Origin: Allodiplogaster sudhausi
Lineage: Eukaryota; Nematoda; Chromadorea; Rhabditida; Diplogasteridae
Assembly (NCBI GenBank): GCA_945643635.1
Contig: CALZFC010000031.1
Span: 2,159,001-2,223,000 of the forward strand
DNA length: 64,000 nucleotides
Reading direction: 5' to 3'
A program made the position numbers and the translations under genes. The stretch's first letter is position 1. Each line of letters opens with the position of its first letter. A model generated the notes under the pieces. The model saw only the letters and a list, made by a program, of their open reading frames with translations. It did no database searches and was not told where the DNA came from. Shown piece after piece: positions 1 to 11,162 of the stretch.

Positions 1-105
1 CAATAAGGTGTACGACCTGTGAAGTCGTCGCCGCCATATACAAAAAAGTTGATACCGATTGAGTAGATCACTTAGCCAAAAATATATGCGATTGTATGAT
101 TATTT

Positions 106-472
106 TGTAAGGGATCCGCATGTATGTATGTACATATCTCTTTCCTTAGTCCGTTTGTTCTTGTTGACTAACGCCGTGCTAACCTCTTTATAGTTTCTAG
201 TTGTTAAGCCCCGCCCCTTACTCTCGCCTGTATTTAATCCCCCGGAACTATGTATTCAGGGGGGATTGCCTAGCTCCGGAGGGGACCCGCACTATGCCGG
301 TCTCCGCTGCCCTTTGTCCCAAGTCGCCGTCTCCTCTTCTCCCTTCCCTCTTTCTATTTCGTCTCGACCTAATAAAGAATCTTGTCTGAATCCTGCCTGT
401 GCGACCTACGTTGAAGAATGAATCTGGAGAGAGCAACCGGGGTACGGAGCTAAGAATGGCCTATACTCTTAC
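106..472 (+). mobile_element. Solo LTR of a retrotransposon, 5-bp target duplication TATTT
   Basis: The element begins TGTAAG and ends CTTAC, a short inverted terminal repeat typical of LTRs, although the expected final A is missing. It is flanked by TATTT at 101-105 and 473-477. The homologous position in copy B (about 6966-6970) has a single TATTT, so the pre-insertion site is visible. Inside are a TATTTAA promoter-like motif near 231 and a polyadenylation signal AATAAA at 371-376, in the order expected for U3-R-U5. No internal retroelement domain is present, consistent with LTR-LTR recombination. The family (Gypsy or BEL/Pao-like) is unassigned. Confidence 0.8.
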
Positions 473-1015
473 TATTTGCAGGGGTGGCGGGGGGGGGGGG
501 GCGAAAATATTCGGGCCGGCCCCAGGGTTAGTTGGGACCGGCCTCCCCTTATTAGGCATATACCTGCTTCACGGTCGATGGAACTGTATTTCACGGTCGC
601 TGGTCACCCTGTATCTCAACTAACCTTTTAGGCCATTATTTAGTTGGCGACAACTGCTAAATTTAAAGTTCTGTTAGCTCATTACGGCCACATATGTACA
701 TAGAATCATTCGGGAGTTTTCGCCTCCTCAAAGCTTTAGCTGAAAATTACGGCAGCAGCTATGAGGGAGCGGCCGACGCTGACCGCGTAACGAGTTGTGT
801 ACGTGTTCACCACTCGCTGGCACGTGATTGCCACGTGAGAGCAGACGATTCCTAGAGAATGCACAAAGATGCATAGTATTTAACTTATCAAAGAATAACT
901 ATAGTTAGAAGAATTAAATTAAAGGTTCAAAATGGAGCACAGAATTTAAAGATCGAGTGCTATTTTGCTGGCTATTTGGCTTTTTTTTTAAACAACAGCA
1001 CCAATAGTGAGATCT

Positions 1016-1312
1016 TCAAGGTGTCTGGAATCTGTTCACGTCACCTGAGAGTGGAACGACGCCGGCAATCTTGATTGTGTAGCAGACTATATTGCTGATT
1101 TGAGCTTCACAAGTAGGCTGCACGAAGAGGCGAACTGCCGTAGTTATGGCCTTGAATTCAAATTTTAGTAAAAATTCACGAGGGAAGAGATTTGGAATGT
1201 TAACCTGGAGAAGATGCATGAAGAAGGACTGGACAAAGATGAAGAAATAGAGAAGTAGTAATAGTTCCTGTAAAATATATGTACTTATGTATTTTATATT
1301 CCCAATCAGCAA
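1016..1312 (-). other. Open frame conserved between repeat copies A and B (uncertain coding)
   Basis: A 98-codon minus-strand frame has a hydrophobic N-terminal third. After an internal acceptor-like CTCCAG comes a more polar segment beginning VNIPNLFPREF and containing VQPTCEAQISNIVCY. The counterpart at 7448-7759 has the same residues over about 80 positions, differing mainly at both ends. The underlying nucleotides are nearly identical, so a recent copy alone could explain the conservation. I do not recognise the sequence. It may be an exon of a gene inside the repeated unit or a chance frame. Confidence 0.2.
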
Positions 1313-1660
1313 TATCTCATATGTTTTATGACTTACAAAAAAAAGCTATTTTTTTTACTATTACTACCTTGAACATTTGATCGAAGACCGAATTCAAAAC
1401 AAAGCGAAAAACGGTGTAGAGAACCAATGCCATAGAGATGATAGATAATATTATCTAAAACAATAATATATTTTATCCCGAATGCAGTAATATTACAGGG
1501 AAATAAATACGCTTATCAGCAACAAAAAATGTTACAAATATATATGTATGTATGTCAAATTTAACGGTCTGAAAATGCCAAACTCTAAATTTAACTCACC
1601 TGAACATATTGCACAATATGAAGCGCAGAATTTCGCTGGAATTCGATGATAGCAGGACAG

Positions 1661-2103
1661 ATTTGCTATGTGAATTAATTCTGACTTTAGCTTCTCATTT
1701 GTAAGTTTTAGAATTCTATTGAAAGACGAATGTTATGTATATTTTGGAGAGTAAGTGCATGGAAGCAATCTACTGTATTGTTTGGAAAGATTCTCGCTGA
1801 CTTGCAACGAGTTGGTCGCATTGATTGTCTTTCACTAACTAATCTGGGATGACGCGTCGCCTACGAAATGATCAGGGACAAACACATTTGAAATGAAAAA
1901 AAGAAAATACGTGGTAGTTTAAGCGTCCATGGAACAAAGAGGAAGTAAAGATTACAGGGAAATAGAGAGTAGAAGAGGAAGAGGGGCATATGGTGAATAT
2001 TCAGTTCAGGACGCTTCTTTCCTTCAGCGGGGGCGTTTGTTCTCGCCAGGCATCATTTTAAAGCACCCAACATCTCGATCATATTCCTACCAACATTCTT
2101 GAA
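1661..2103. other. Gene-free stretch between repeat and promoter
   Basis: I see no supported gene, RNA or mobile element here. Only short AT-rich tracts precede the TATA box of the following pseudogene. Confidence 0.5.
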
Positions 2104-2136
2104 TATAAAAGCAGTTCTTTTATCTGAAGAGTCAGT
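2104..2136 (+). promoter_or_regulatory. TATA box plus initiator of the broken Pro/Ser/Gly paralogue
   Basis: TATAAAA at 2104-2110 is followed by TCAGT at 2132-2136, so the initiator A lies 30 bases from the start of the TATA box, which is canonical spacing. The same layout (CATAAAAGCA, then GTCAG-CATCC) occurs ahead of the intact paralogue at 4130-4163, supporting a shared ancestral promoter. Confidence 0.55.
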
Positions 2137-2222
2137 GCATCCTGAGGTCCTAATTCGGAAGCAAACAGCGGGTGGCAATTTGTGATCTTTTTTTAAATAT
2201 GCTATTCTCAGATAAAAATTGA

Positions 2223-2554
2223 ATATACTTTCTCTTGTTCGCTGCTCTTACCACGCTCATTGTCGCCCAGCAGCCATCTGCTGGTCCTCGTCCATCTGGA
2301 GCACCGCCTGGATCGGACCGCCCTCATCCATCTGGAAGCCCGCCACTTTCTGGACGCCCCGAGCCTTCTGGAGCTCCTGAACCAACAGGCGAGCCAGTAG
2401 CGAAGCGTGAGGCTGGATTCCCTGAAGGATCCCCACGACCATCTGGACCACCTCTGGATCTGACCGCCCTCATCCTTCCGGCAGTCCCCCACCATCTGGT
2501 CGACCTCATCCATCTGGCGGTCCGCGACCTTCTGCCCAGCCATCACAGTTCTGA
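2223..2554 (+). pseudogene. Broken paralogue of the secreted Pro/Ser/Gly-repeat protein
   Basis: The reading frame opens after a stop at 2220-2222 with a hydrophobic signal-peptide-like segment (FLLFAALTTLIVA), followed by repeats such as RPHPSGSPP. The residue pattern matches the intact gene at 4303-5049. Two lesions are visible. There is no ATG: the first codon is ATA, best explained as a lost start. At about 2451-2453 the frame must shift to stay in the repeat; the second part then reads on in RPHPSGSPPPSGRPHPSGG style to TGA at 2552-2554. An acceptor-like TTCTCAG lies just upstream, so an upstream start exon is possible. The promoter is still recognisable. A sequencing error could explain the frameshift, but both lesions together favour a pseudogene. 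Confidence 0.65.
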
Positions 2555-4129
2555 ATTCTCCACTAATAGGCCTTAAAATATTCATGTTAAAAAAAACGCG
2601 TACATATACAATCTCGTAATAAAAAAAGTCTGAAACCCTTATTGTGAACATCACACCTAATATGTTTGAAAATGAATATCTTATATGCTTCCGAAATCCG
2701 TTTTCCGGAGATCTTGAGTGCTGTCATCAGAGGCAAGTCGTTTAGGAACTAAAAGACTCTTCAGTTTTTTTTTAATTGAGAGAGATTTTGTACGAAAATA
2801 TTGATTTAAAAAGATGAAGAATTAATAACCTCGAGATTATCAATCTGATTATTTTGGATGTTTCTCGAGATATTTGACGTAACGTGACTTGAAATTCGAG
2901 ACAGAGACAGCGACAGCAGATGCCGATGCAAACGAAGATGCCATGGCAGGGAAGAGCAGCTTAGACGAGCAAATTGTCATCGAAGAATTTCAGAATCGTT
3001 TTTAGTTTTATACAGAGATTCATCACATCACACTTGAAACCCATTTGCTTCAATTTTAGTTTCCGCTTTGTTTGAGTCCTCTGTTTCTGAAACCACGGCT
3101 TCAGGAAAGTGAGATGCTTCAATGACTGTGACTCATCAAAACATTATCGCGCCAAAAATTCTTTATATCGCTATTTCTTATAAATATATAGTAGCGACAT
3201 TCTTCGCCCAAGTCTCGAACGACTGTAAGGAAAGTCAATTATTCAGAGATTTTGTGTAGTCACTGTGAGGATGCACCTGAACAGTGAGTACATGAAGCTG
3301 TGACTTCTCACATCCTTCTTGGTACGTTGTAGCTGAGAAGCGAACAGAAGCGAAAGCGCCTGTACATATAAAGATGAGGTTGCAATTCATTGTGTTTGAT
3401 ACATCATCCAGTCTGTGAACAGCAGGCCAAAGATCCTACCGAACTGTCCGTTCTCGGCTAAGCTGGCAACACTAACGGATGTATTTGTTTAACTACATAT
3501 AAATATTGGCAGAAAATGGAACGATTTAGCTTTAACATAATTTTCTGTGTCACTTAAGTCACACTGCACTCAAATTTCGTTACGAAGGTTTAAAAAACGA
3601 CAGATAAGTAATGAAAGGCAGTAAATTTTATTCCATGAAGTGAGAGAGTGGGACAGTGAAATCGGATACTTGAACGAACTATAAATGTTCCATACCCAAA
3701 TTTACATTTCCCGTCCGCTATTTGTTGGATCATCATATGTAAAAACAATAAAAAAAAGGTTGAATCTTCTGCGGACACAATAATTCCTTACATGTTTCAT
3801 GTCCTTGGCTCTACAAGATCAGCGACAAATTTATTAGAATGCAAGGTTGGAGGTAGCTGTAAGCGAGCCAATATTCTGGCCGCTTGTGCATAAATGGAGG
3901 GAAGAATTATACATACGTGCCAGTGGCAGAGTTTGCAGGATGGAGAAAAGAGAACGAAGCGAGAAAGGGAGAGGGAGAGAGAGAAAGAGGGAACGGTATA
4001 GTGAACGTGATGACAAATCCACAATGCTCGGCTGTTCCTCCGTCTGTGGAGGCGGGTGAAGAGAGCAAAGTCAGCTGCCACGTCGAAGGGCGAGCCAGAT
4101 CTGGATCATGCTCTCTCATCCCACTACAG
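2555..4129. other. Gene-free stretch between the two paralogues
   Basis: No coding region is supported. It contains simple AT-rich sequence and a short GA-rich tract at about 3958-3995. A TATAAAG at 3367-3373 has no well-spaced initiator. Confidence 0.5.
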
Positions 4130-4163
4130 CATAAAAGCATCCGGGAGATGTGGGGAAGTCAGC
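4130..4163 (+). promoter_or_regulatory. TATA-like box and initiator of the intact Pro/Ser/Gly gene
   Basis: CATAAAA at 4130-4136 lies about 31 bases before the A of TCAGC (4159-4163). Both elements and the bases after them (CATCC, then GGA) align with the paralogous promoter at 2104-2136. The implied 5' UTR is about 140 bases, unless the acceptor-like CTTTCAG ending at 4294 removes an intron. Confidence 0.5.
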
Positions 4164-4302
4164 ACATCCGGAAGTCTCTATTGGGAAGCTAAAGAAGCAA
4201 CTATCAGGCAACTTTTCCTATTCTTATTAATTTATCTTGCTAATTTTAAAAATTGAAAACGATCTCACCTTTACTTATACTTGTCATCTTTCAGTGTATA
4301 AA

Positions 4303-5049
4303 ATGAAGCTGCTTCTGGTGGTTCTGACTGTTGCCACACTTGCCTTTGGTGTCTCCTCAAGTCCCTCTGGACCTGAGCCTTCCGGCGGTCCACTGCCTTC
4401 TGAAGGCCCTTCGGGCAGTCTACCTCCATCAGAGGGACATGAGCCTTCTGGAAGCCCCCTTCCCTCTGCTGCTCCTTCTGGCAGCCCCCTTCCCTCTGCT
4501 GCTCCTTCTGGCAGCCCCCTTCCCTCTGCTGGTCCTTCTGGCAGCCCCCTTCCCTCTGCTGCTCCTTCTGGAAGCCCCCTTCCCCCTGCTGCTCCTTCTG
4601 GAAGCCCCCTTCCCTCTGGCGGTCCGTCAGGCAGCCCTCTTCCACCTGCCAGTCCTTCTGGCAGTCCTCTGCCATCAGACCTTCCCCACCCCTCTGGAAG
4701 TCCCTCAGGCCGCCCCCATCCCTCAGGAAGTCCTTCAGGACGTCCCCATCCCTCAGGTAGTCCCCCAGGACGTCCCCATCCCTCAGGAAGTCCCTCAGGA
4801 CGTCCCCACCCCTCTGGAAGTCCCTCAGGACGTCCCCATCCCTCAGGTAGTCCCTCAGGACGTCCCCATCCCTCAGGAAGTCCCTCAGGCCGTCCCCATC
4901 CCTCAGGACGTCCCCACCCATCTGGAGGTCCTTCACCTTCAGGCCATCCTTTCCCTTCTTCGTCATTCTCTCCCTTCTCGGGATCTCCTGGCCCATTCAA
5001 ATATTCGACGGCTCCTCCATCATTCCGAAGCTGGTTCTTCTCTTTTTAA
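4303..5049 (+). CDS. Secreted Pro/Ser/Gly decapeptide-repeat protein (248 aa)
   Basis: The ATG at 4303 follows AAA and begins a clear signal peptide (MKLLLVVLTVATLAFGVSSS), with cleavage likely near residues 18-20. The upstream in-frame extension has no ATG. The mature protein is almost entirely Pro, Ser and Gly in 10-residue (30-bp) repeats: first about eight GSPLPSAAPS-type units, then six GRPHPSGSPS units and two shortened RPHPSG units. Histidines occur mainly in the second block. The C-terminus changes to aromatic residues (FKYSTAPPSF, then RSWFFSF). There are no cysteines. Many Ser residues in Pro-rich context suggest O-glycosylation, as in mucin-like, salivary-glue or cuticle/silk secretions, but this is inference. 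No known family is recognised. It has a TATA promoter, a poly(A) signal 90 bases after the stop and a broken tandem paralogue upstream. Confidence 0.8.
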   Translation: MKLLLVVLTVATLAFGVSSSPSGPEPSGGPLPSEGPSGSLPPSEGHEPSGSPLPSAAPSGSPLPSAAPSGSPLPSAGPSGSPLPSAAPSGSPLPPAAPSGSPLPSGGPSGSPLPPASPSGSPLPSDLPHPSGSPSGRPHPSGSPSGRPHPSGSPPGRPHPSGSPSGRPHPSGSPSGRPHPSGSPSGRPHPSGSPSGRPHPSGRPHPSGGPSPSGHPFPSSSFSPFSGSPGPFKYSTAPPSFRSWFFSF

Positions 5050-5138
5050 AGCCTTATTCCAAGGAGAGGTGGATATTGCGAGATCTTCAAAAGCCTATTC
5101 ATGTGTTTCGCTTAATAATGTATTTATAATTAGCACAT

Positions 5139-5144
5139 AATAAA
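5139..5144 (+). terminator. Poly(A) signal AATAAA of the Pro/Ser/Gly gene
   Basis: A canonical AATAAA lies 90 bases after the TAA stop and is followed by a T-rich stretch, consistent with a short 3' UTR. Confidence 0.7.
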
Positions 5145-6872
5145 CGATGGAATGATCTGTTTTCTGTGCATCTGTTGTGAAAACCAGAATCAAATAGCTG
5201 CGTGAGCAATTTTTCTTTTCAGATCAATAGTGAATTTTTTTTATTTCCCTACACATGACAGTTGTTTGGGGCCTGAACGAGAAACTACCTATTTAATTAT
5301 TTTCATCAGTCTGCAAACGTGTCTATATTTTCACTGAAAAGAAAACAAGATGTGAAAATAATGTAAATGTGCAAGTCTAAAGAGTCCATTTCACATGTCA
5401 TTAAATCGTCGCTTTTTCTAGTTTCTGGCAGTTGTGGCTGTAAAGATCGAAGAAAAGTTTCCTCCTCTCCTCTCGAAGCCGGCATTCCATGACTGGTCAA
5501 GTGTGGAGAAATGCGCCTGAAATACTTTTCATGTATGAATTAAAATATCAATGGTATTTGTATGCATCTAACTAATTGAGACTTCCTAAAATATCCTTCT
5601 CAACTAAGAATTATAGCCTGCTTAGCACTCTATCTAATTTGGAGCGTATGTACTATATCTCCGTAGAACTGGAATTTTCATGTCAAATCCGTGAAACCTT
5701 GTCCTCTTGATGACGCGGCACGACACTCGCAGCGTCACGAATGCGCCGTTGTCTCATTAGCCTGCCACAATTAATGCACTTTACGGCTCCATTTATTAAT
5801 TTTGAAGTTTCCATCCGTATAAGAACTCTCCTACTCGTTCCTACCTGCCACGACGCAGAATTATCAGCAGAATTATCGGACTCAGCACACAGTAGTACGG
5901 CTGCAGCTAAAGTACACCAGGCATTTCATAGTTCTTTTAGACATCAAAAGTTTAATTAGAGCCATAAAGAATCGATCGACATTGTCGAAAGAGTCCAAAG
6001 TCCGCTTTCCTTTTTATACTTTTTTTTTTGTTAACGAACATTGAAAGCAGCGCCACGTACAACCGCCGCGTCTGTGTTTCCGAGTCCGCCGAGTTTCAGA
6101 TGCGTGGACACGAAGATTATGGCTGGGAAGTGGGAAGAAATGTTTATTTAACTAATATTCAATTTGTTTCAAGATTTCCTTGACCGCCATTTAGCCATAT
6201 TCGCCTTCGCAAGGGAGGCTGTTTATTTCAACCATTTGTCTGTTATCAGGACTTTATTTTTGTTTTCGACTAGTTCCGGCGGATATTTGATTCCTTTTTC
6301 AGTTGGCTACAATCCAGCTGTTCTCCGCCGAGTGTGATAATGAAAGATGAATGGAGGTAGAGAATGACGTCAACTGACTGATGTGAGTGAGACTGGCGAT
6401 GACGTGGAAGACCGCGCATGGGAGGAACTCCTCGATACTGTACACATTCTGTTGATACATGAATTTGATTCGCAAGTTAAAGTGTCTTGACGAAGGCCTG
6501 AAATGTGTGACAAGATAAATTCACTCTACTTTGCTCACAATACATATCTCACTTTTCTCTGCTCACATTTCGAAGCTCGTACATGAAGATAAGATCAGTC
6601 ACGTTAGTAAATACAAATGTGTGTCTGGTTTTTTTTCATTATTATTATTTGTATTCCAGATAAAAATAAAAGTGACCTCTGAAGCAGCCGTCTATTGTGC
6701 TGCAGGAGAGAAATGTCAATAAACAGAGCCAAGACGTCAAGAACGAAAAGAACGTACAAGTTAATTTCGAAAAAGATCTGAAAAAGTCATCAACTGTTTT
6801 AGCAATTAGACTTTTGTCGGGACGTTTTGCTTTTATTGAATGCTAACCCTGGAGTTTCGCGAGATGCCGTTG
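5145..6872. other. Gene-free stretch
   Basis: No convincing exon, RNA gene or mobile element is seen. The open frames present are short and show no recognisable motif. Confidence 0.45.
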
Positions 6873-8074
6873 CAATAAGGCGTGAGGCCTGTGAAGTCGT
6901 CGCCGCCATATACAAAAAAGTTGATACCGATCGAGTACATCACCTAGCCAAAAATATATGCGGTTGTATTTCAGGGGTGGCATGTGGGGGAGGGGGAAAA
7001 AACCGGCCCCGGCCTCAGGGTTGGTCGGGACCGGCCTCCCCTGACTAGGCGTATACTTCACGGTCGCTGGTCACCCTGTCCCTCGGCAAACCTTTTAGAC
7101 CATAATTTAGTTGGCGACAACTGCTAAATTTAAAGTTCTGTTAGCTCATTACGGCCCTCAAAGCTTTAGCTGAAACTTACGGCAGCAGCTATGAGAGAGC
7201 GGCCGACGCTGACCGCGTAGCGAGTTGTGTACGTGTTCACCACTCGCTGGCACGTGATTGCCACGTGAGAGCAGACGATTCCTAGAGAATACACAAAGAT
7301 GCATTGTATTTAACTTATCAAAGAATAACAATAGCTAGAAGAATTAAATTAAAGGTTCAAAATGGAGCACAGAATTTTAAGATCGAGTGCTATTTCGCTA
7401 TTTGGCTTTTTTTTTCAACTGCACCTATAGTGAGATCCTCAAGGTGTCTAGAATCCCTTCACGTCACCTGAGAGTGGAACGACGCCGGCAATCTTGATTG
7501 TGTAGCAGACTATATTGCTGATTTGAGCTTCACAAGTAGGCTGCACGAAGAGGCGAACTGCCGTAGTTATGGCCTTGAATTCAAATTTTAGTAAAAATTC
7601 ACGAGGGAAGAGATTTGGAATGTTAACCTGGAGAAGAAGCATGAAGAAGGACTGGACAAAGATGAAGAAATAGAGAAGTAGTAATAGTTCCTGTAAAATA
7701 AATGTATATCTGTATATTATATTCACAATCAAAAATATCTCATAAGTTTTACGACTCACAAAAAAATTTTTTTTTTAAATTTTTACCTTGAACATTTGGT
7801 CGAAGACCGAATTCAGAACAAAGCGAAAAACAGTGTAGAGAACCAATGCCATAGAGATGATAGATAATATTATCTAAAACAATAATATATTTTATTCTGA
7901 ATGCACTATTTAAGCAGTAAAAAAAGCAAGCTTATCAGCCGCTAAACATAATACAAAAATATAAATTTGTGTGTATCAAGCTTTAAATTTTTCAAACTTT
8001 AAATTTAACTCACCTGAACATATTGCACAATATGAAGCGCAGAATTTCGTTGGAATTCGATGACAGCGGGACAG
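6873..8074. repeat. Dispersed repeat copy B (empty LTR site)
   Basis: This is the second copy of the unit at 1-1660, in the same orientation. It shares the opening block, the GC-rich poly-G block near 6984-7000, the block around 7150-7290 and the strongly conserved 7457-7690 block. The position of the LTR in copy A is here uninterrupted, reading TTGTATTTCAGGGG. Similarity stops near 8074. The two copies bracket the Pro/Ser/Gly gene pair, so they could have promoted its duplication by unequal exchange. Confidence 0.85.
7448..7759 (-). other. Copy B counterpart of the conserved minus-strand frame
   Basis: This frame of 103 codons is identical over its central part to the one at 1016-1312 (PREFLLKFEFKAITTAVRLF and the following segment). 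It diverges at both ends. Function is unknown and coding status uncertain. Confidence 0.2.
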
Positions 8075-8980
8075 CTTTCACGATTTTCATTCATATCTCT
8101 AGAATAGACTTCTGTTCTCGCAGGAGCACTGCCATTGAACTAATGATCACGCGGTTCATTAATTATTATCCACTCGAAAGCACAATCTTTCTTTTTCTTT
8201 TTCTTTTAAACTCAAGCATTCTGTAATGAAACAATCAAGTGCGAGAAATTAAATCTTAGCGAGATGCTGAAGTGAAGTGAAGACTGACAGTTGGTGGTCA
8301 ACACTCCACTACATAATGTATAGATACAATAATAAGTGAAGCAATTAATGTGATAGCATACTAATCCTGATAACAATAAATGGATATACATATGTATGAC
8401 TGTTAGTATATTGGACTGTTAGTATAACATAATTAACTCTGTGAACCGGATTCTCGGAATATAAAAAAAAACACAACATATGCATTAGCATGTTCGTAAA
8501 ATGACCTTAGACAAACAATGTTAGTGAAATAAAATACGGAGAGTGAATTAATTGTAAGAACCGAACTCACAAGAGCGTTTCAGCTGAGCTTTGCCGCAAT
8601 AATTTCATATGCGCGCAGTTATTTGCTGTTTCTTTCATCGTCTCTCTGACTACCTTTTTTCAGCTGCGCCCAGTGTACAATTTCTTAAGCTGGCATTTAG
8701 CAGACCAACTTTTTCAACCATCAAAGCAAAGCAGAGATGAAGACAAGCAAGCCGTTCATTCACAAAATGGGGGAGGGAAATGAAATCTTGTTTATGAAAT
8801 ATTAGAAGTACCGTTAGAGATATGTACAGTACCGCCCAACATTTCAGGTACATAAATTAATTAGATTAATTAGATTAATTTAAATAATTTCAATTGGAAT
8901 TTGAGCGATACCAGGCACTTTTACGCAGTTTCTCGTGTTTGTAAGGTTGGTTTTTGACATGCTGAACAAGTACATACAGT
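8075..8980. other. Gene-free AT-rich stretch
   Basis: Nothing beyond short AT-rich repeats is supported, for example the ATTAATTAG run near 8858-8880. Confidence 0.45.
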
Positions 8981-9165
8981 CAGATTTTAAAAAGAATCAG
9001 AAATGACCGTTTAAAAACAAATTAGGCCGATTTTAGAAGAGTCATGGCCGTGATTTAGTGCCTTCGATAACACAAGATCGACAGCACCTAAAAGACGGTC
9101 ATGACCCTCCAAAAACCGGCCGAATTCGTTTTTAAACGGCCATTTGAGATTCTTTTTAAAATCTG
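8981..9165. mobile_element. Foldback MITE, 185 bp, near-complete palindrome
   Basis: The left end reads CAGATTTTAAAAAGAATC and the right end is its reverse complement (GATTCTTTTTAAAATCTG). Inner parts also pair, for example the AATGACCGTTTAAAAAC segment with its counterpart near 9128-9146 and GTCATGGCCGT with ACGGTCATGAC. The arms are about 85 bases around a short centre, leaving almost no room for unique sequence. It has no coding capacity. Flanks GTACATA and GTACATG may be remnants of a target duplication. Family unassigned. Confidence 0.75.
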
Positions 9166-9694
9166 GTACATGTATGAATGCATTATGTACAATTATTGAT
9201 CTCCGTATTTTCTTCATTCGACAAGGCAAAAATTCATCCAACTGAATTATTGAATACAAAGTGCAGTCATTCGAAATATGCATGTCAAGGGATGTGAGTA
9301 GAGGGCTTGTAAATCTGTTGGTTCGATTTGACAGAGGCGCTGAAACGCCCATCGTTTAAAAGGCAGCAATTGGATGTCTTGGCAACCTTCTCTGCATCAT
9401 CAGAACTGCAGAATTTTTAAAGACCATGTTAAACCTCTGTTATCACCCTTTTTAACATGCACTTTTAGCCTAAATTACAATGTACACATGTATAAATCGA
9501 TGCAAAAACATTATTGCTGGCTGTGGAATAAGGGGGTTTCCTGTGCTTTCACCTAGACCGGGTATCCACGCTCTGTTATGTGAATTCCAAGCCCTCAACA
9601 AGCGAAAACAACTGTTGAAATCATTCTTGGAAGAGACTGCAGATCGTTCGCCACTCTCAATTCTCTCATTCTTTCTCTCTGTCTTCCTCTCCCA
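9166..9694. other. Gene-free stretch
   Basis: No gene is supported here. Confidence 0.4.
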
Positions 9695-9721
9695 TCTCTC
9701 TCTCTCTCTCTCTCTCTCTCC
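9695..9721. repeat. (TC)n microsatellite
   Basis: This is a pure dinucleotide run embedded in a longer pyrimidine-rich tract on the plus strand. Confidence 0.95.
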
Positions 9722-10929
9722 GCCTCGTACAATTAATACTACTCGTGCTCTTGCTTGCACGAAGTTTGCTCGTCCACAACTTCCTCACGTCATCTCCAAG
9801 CGGCTACAATTAAAAGTGCTTCTGTTTGAGACACTTGAACTGCGGTTTCGCCAATGCTGCATTTCCTTGCAAGGTAAAGCTGCACACTGAACAGAGTCAT
9901 GTCTATGTCATATTTTCTTCCTTTATTTTAACTGTCTTATTTATCCATACAAGTATGAATGTTCCGTTGTGAATGTTCTTGTCACTCTAGTCATACATAT
10001 TAGATTTGTTTGGTGGTGAGAACCTTGAAGACTATGCGTTGTTTGGCCGCTGAACTTCAGCTATTGCGTAATAAAATCAATTGATTTATCAGTTAAAAGA
10101 AGCGTATTTAAAATGATTGTTTGAATAACATGTTTGAATTAAATGCAGAAGAAGAGAAATGTGCAGGCTCTAACAGTATAGATGCTTCTCTCGCCAGAAT
10201 ACGATTAGGATGGAGGGAGAAGGCAGTCACATGGAAAACAATTCGAGAACAGCCGCCCTCCAATCTGATAAGCGTCTTGATAAAAACAAGTCTAAATGGC
10301 AGTTTAATTGCCTCGTGAACACTCTCAATCAAAGGGCGTTCTTCACTGCCATCTTCCACGGAAACGTTGAAACAATAAAACGCTCTCCCTCCACCGCAGA
10401 CGACGCTCTCCACAAAGAAAGAATCATTTAATGATCTCTTCTTATCCTTATCTTTCCTGATTCCCATTCAGCGTAGCGTTCATATAATAATTAACTGCAT
10501 AGAAAACACAGTGAAATCCGATTACAGTACCAAAAGTACAAGCAAAGCTTGGTATTACAGCTCATTCTCATTTACTCATAACAAAAATAGCTATGTAAGA
10601 AAAACAATTCATCAAGGTTACTATATGGTTTCCTTGTCGCCAAGAATGTACAAGCAGCCGGAATGAAATTAAAATTAAAAGAAGCCAAGATGAAATCAGC
10701 TTGAAATGTCATCTCTCTTTCGGTAATTTATTGTGAAATTTGAATAAAAAAAATTGTCTACGTCGGAAGAAGAAGAACTGGCCTTTGTTGTCTGTAAATC
10801 GGCAACGAAAATGTCTGACAGAGACTGCAAAACAATAGAGACATCACTACAGCACGCTTCCTTGAGACTGATTTTGTTTGCTAGGATTTCTACCGTTTTA
10901 TGTTTTCATTGTGGTTCAATATTACGGGT

Positions 10930-10931
<2 letters not shown>
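9722..10931. other. Gene-free stretch
   Basis: Only short open frames without motifs or splice-site support are present. Confidence 0.4.
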
Positions 10932-10975
<44 letters not shown>

Positions 10976-11109
10976 TCTCTCTCTCTTTCTCTTTCTCTCT
11001 CTTTCTCTCTCTGCTCTCTCACTTTCCCGATTCTCTCTCTTTCTAATGCTTTGTCTTTGTTCTCTTGCCCTCCCTCATTTTTTTTTCCGAATTCTCTCTC
11101 TATTATTTA

Positions 11110-11162
<53 letters not shown>

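Larger units (their letters stand above)
1..1660. repeat. Dispersed repeat copy A (window-truncated)
   Basis: This stretch matches 6873-8074 over nearly its whole length. Shared landmarks are the stretch after the first base of the window, the block around 720-880, and the block 1025-1265, which is almost identical between copies. Copy A starts at the window edge, so its true left end is not visible, and it carries a 367-bp LTR insertion (106-472) that copy B lacks. A poly-G run lies at about 489-502. Similarity fades after about 1660. Whether this is a transposon or a segmental duplication cannot be settled here; I see no terminal repeats or recognisable transposase. Confidence 0.85.
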
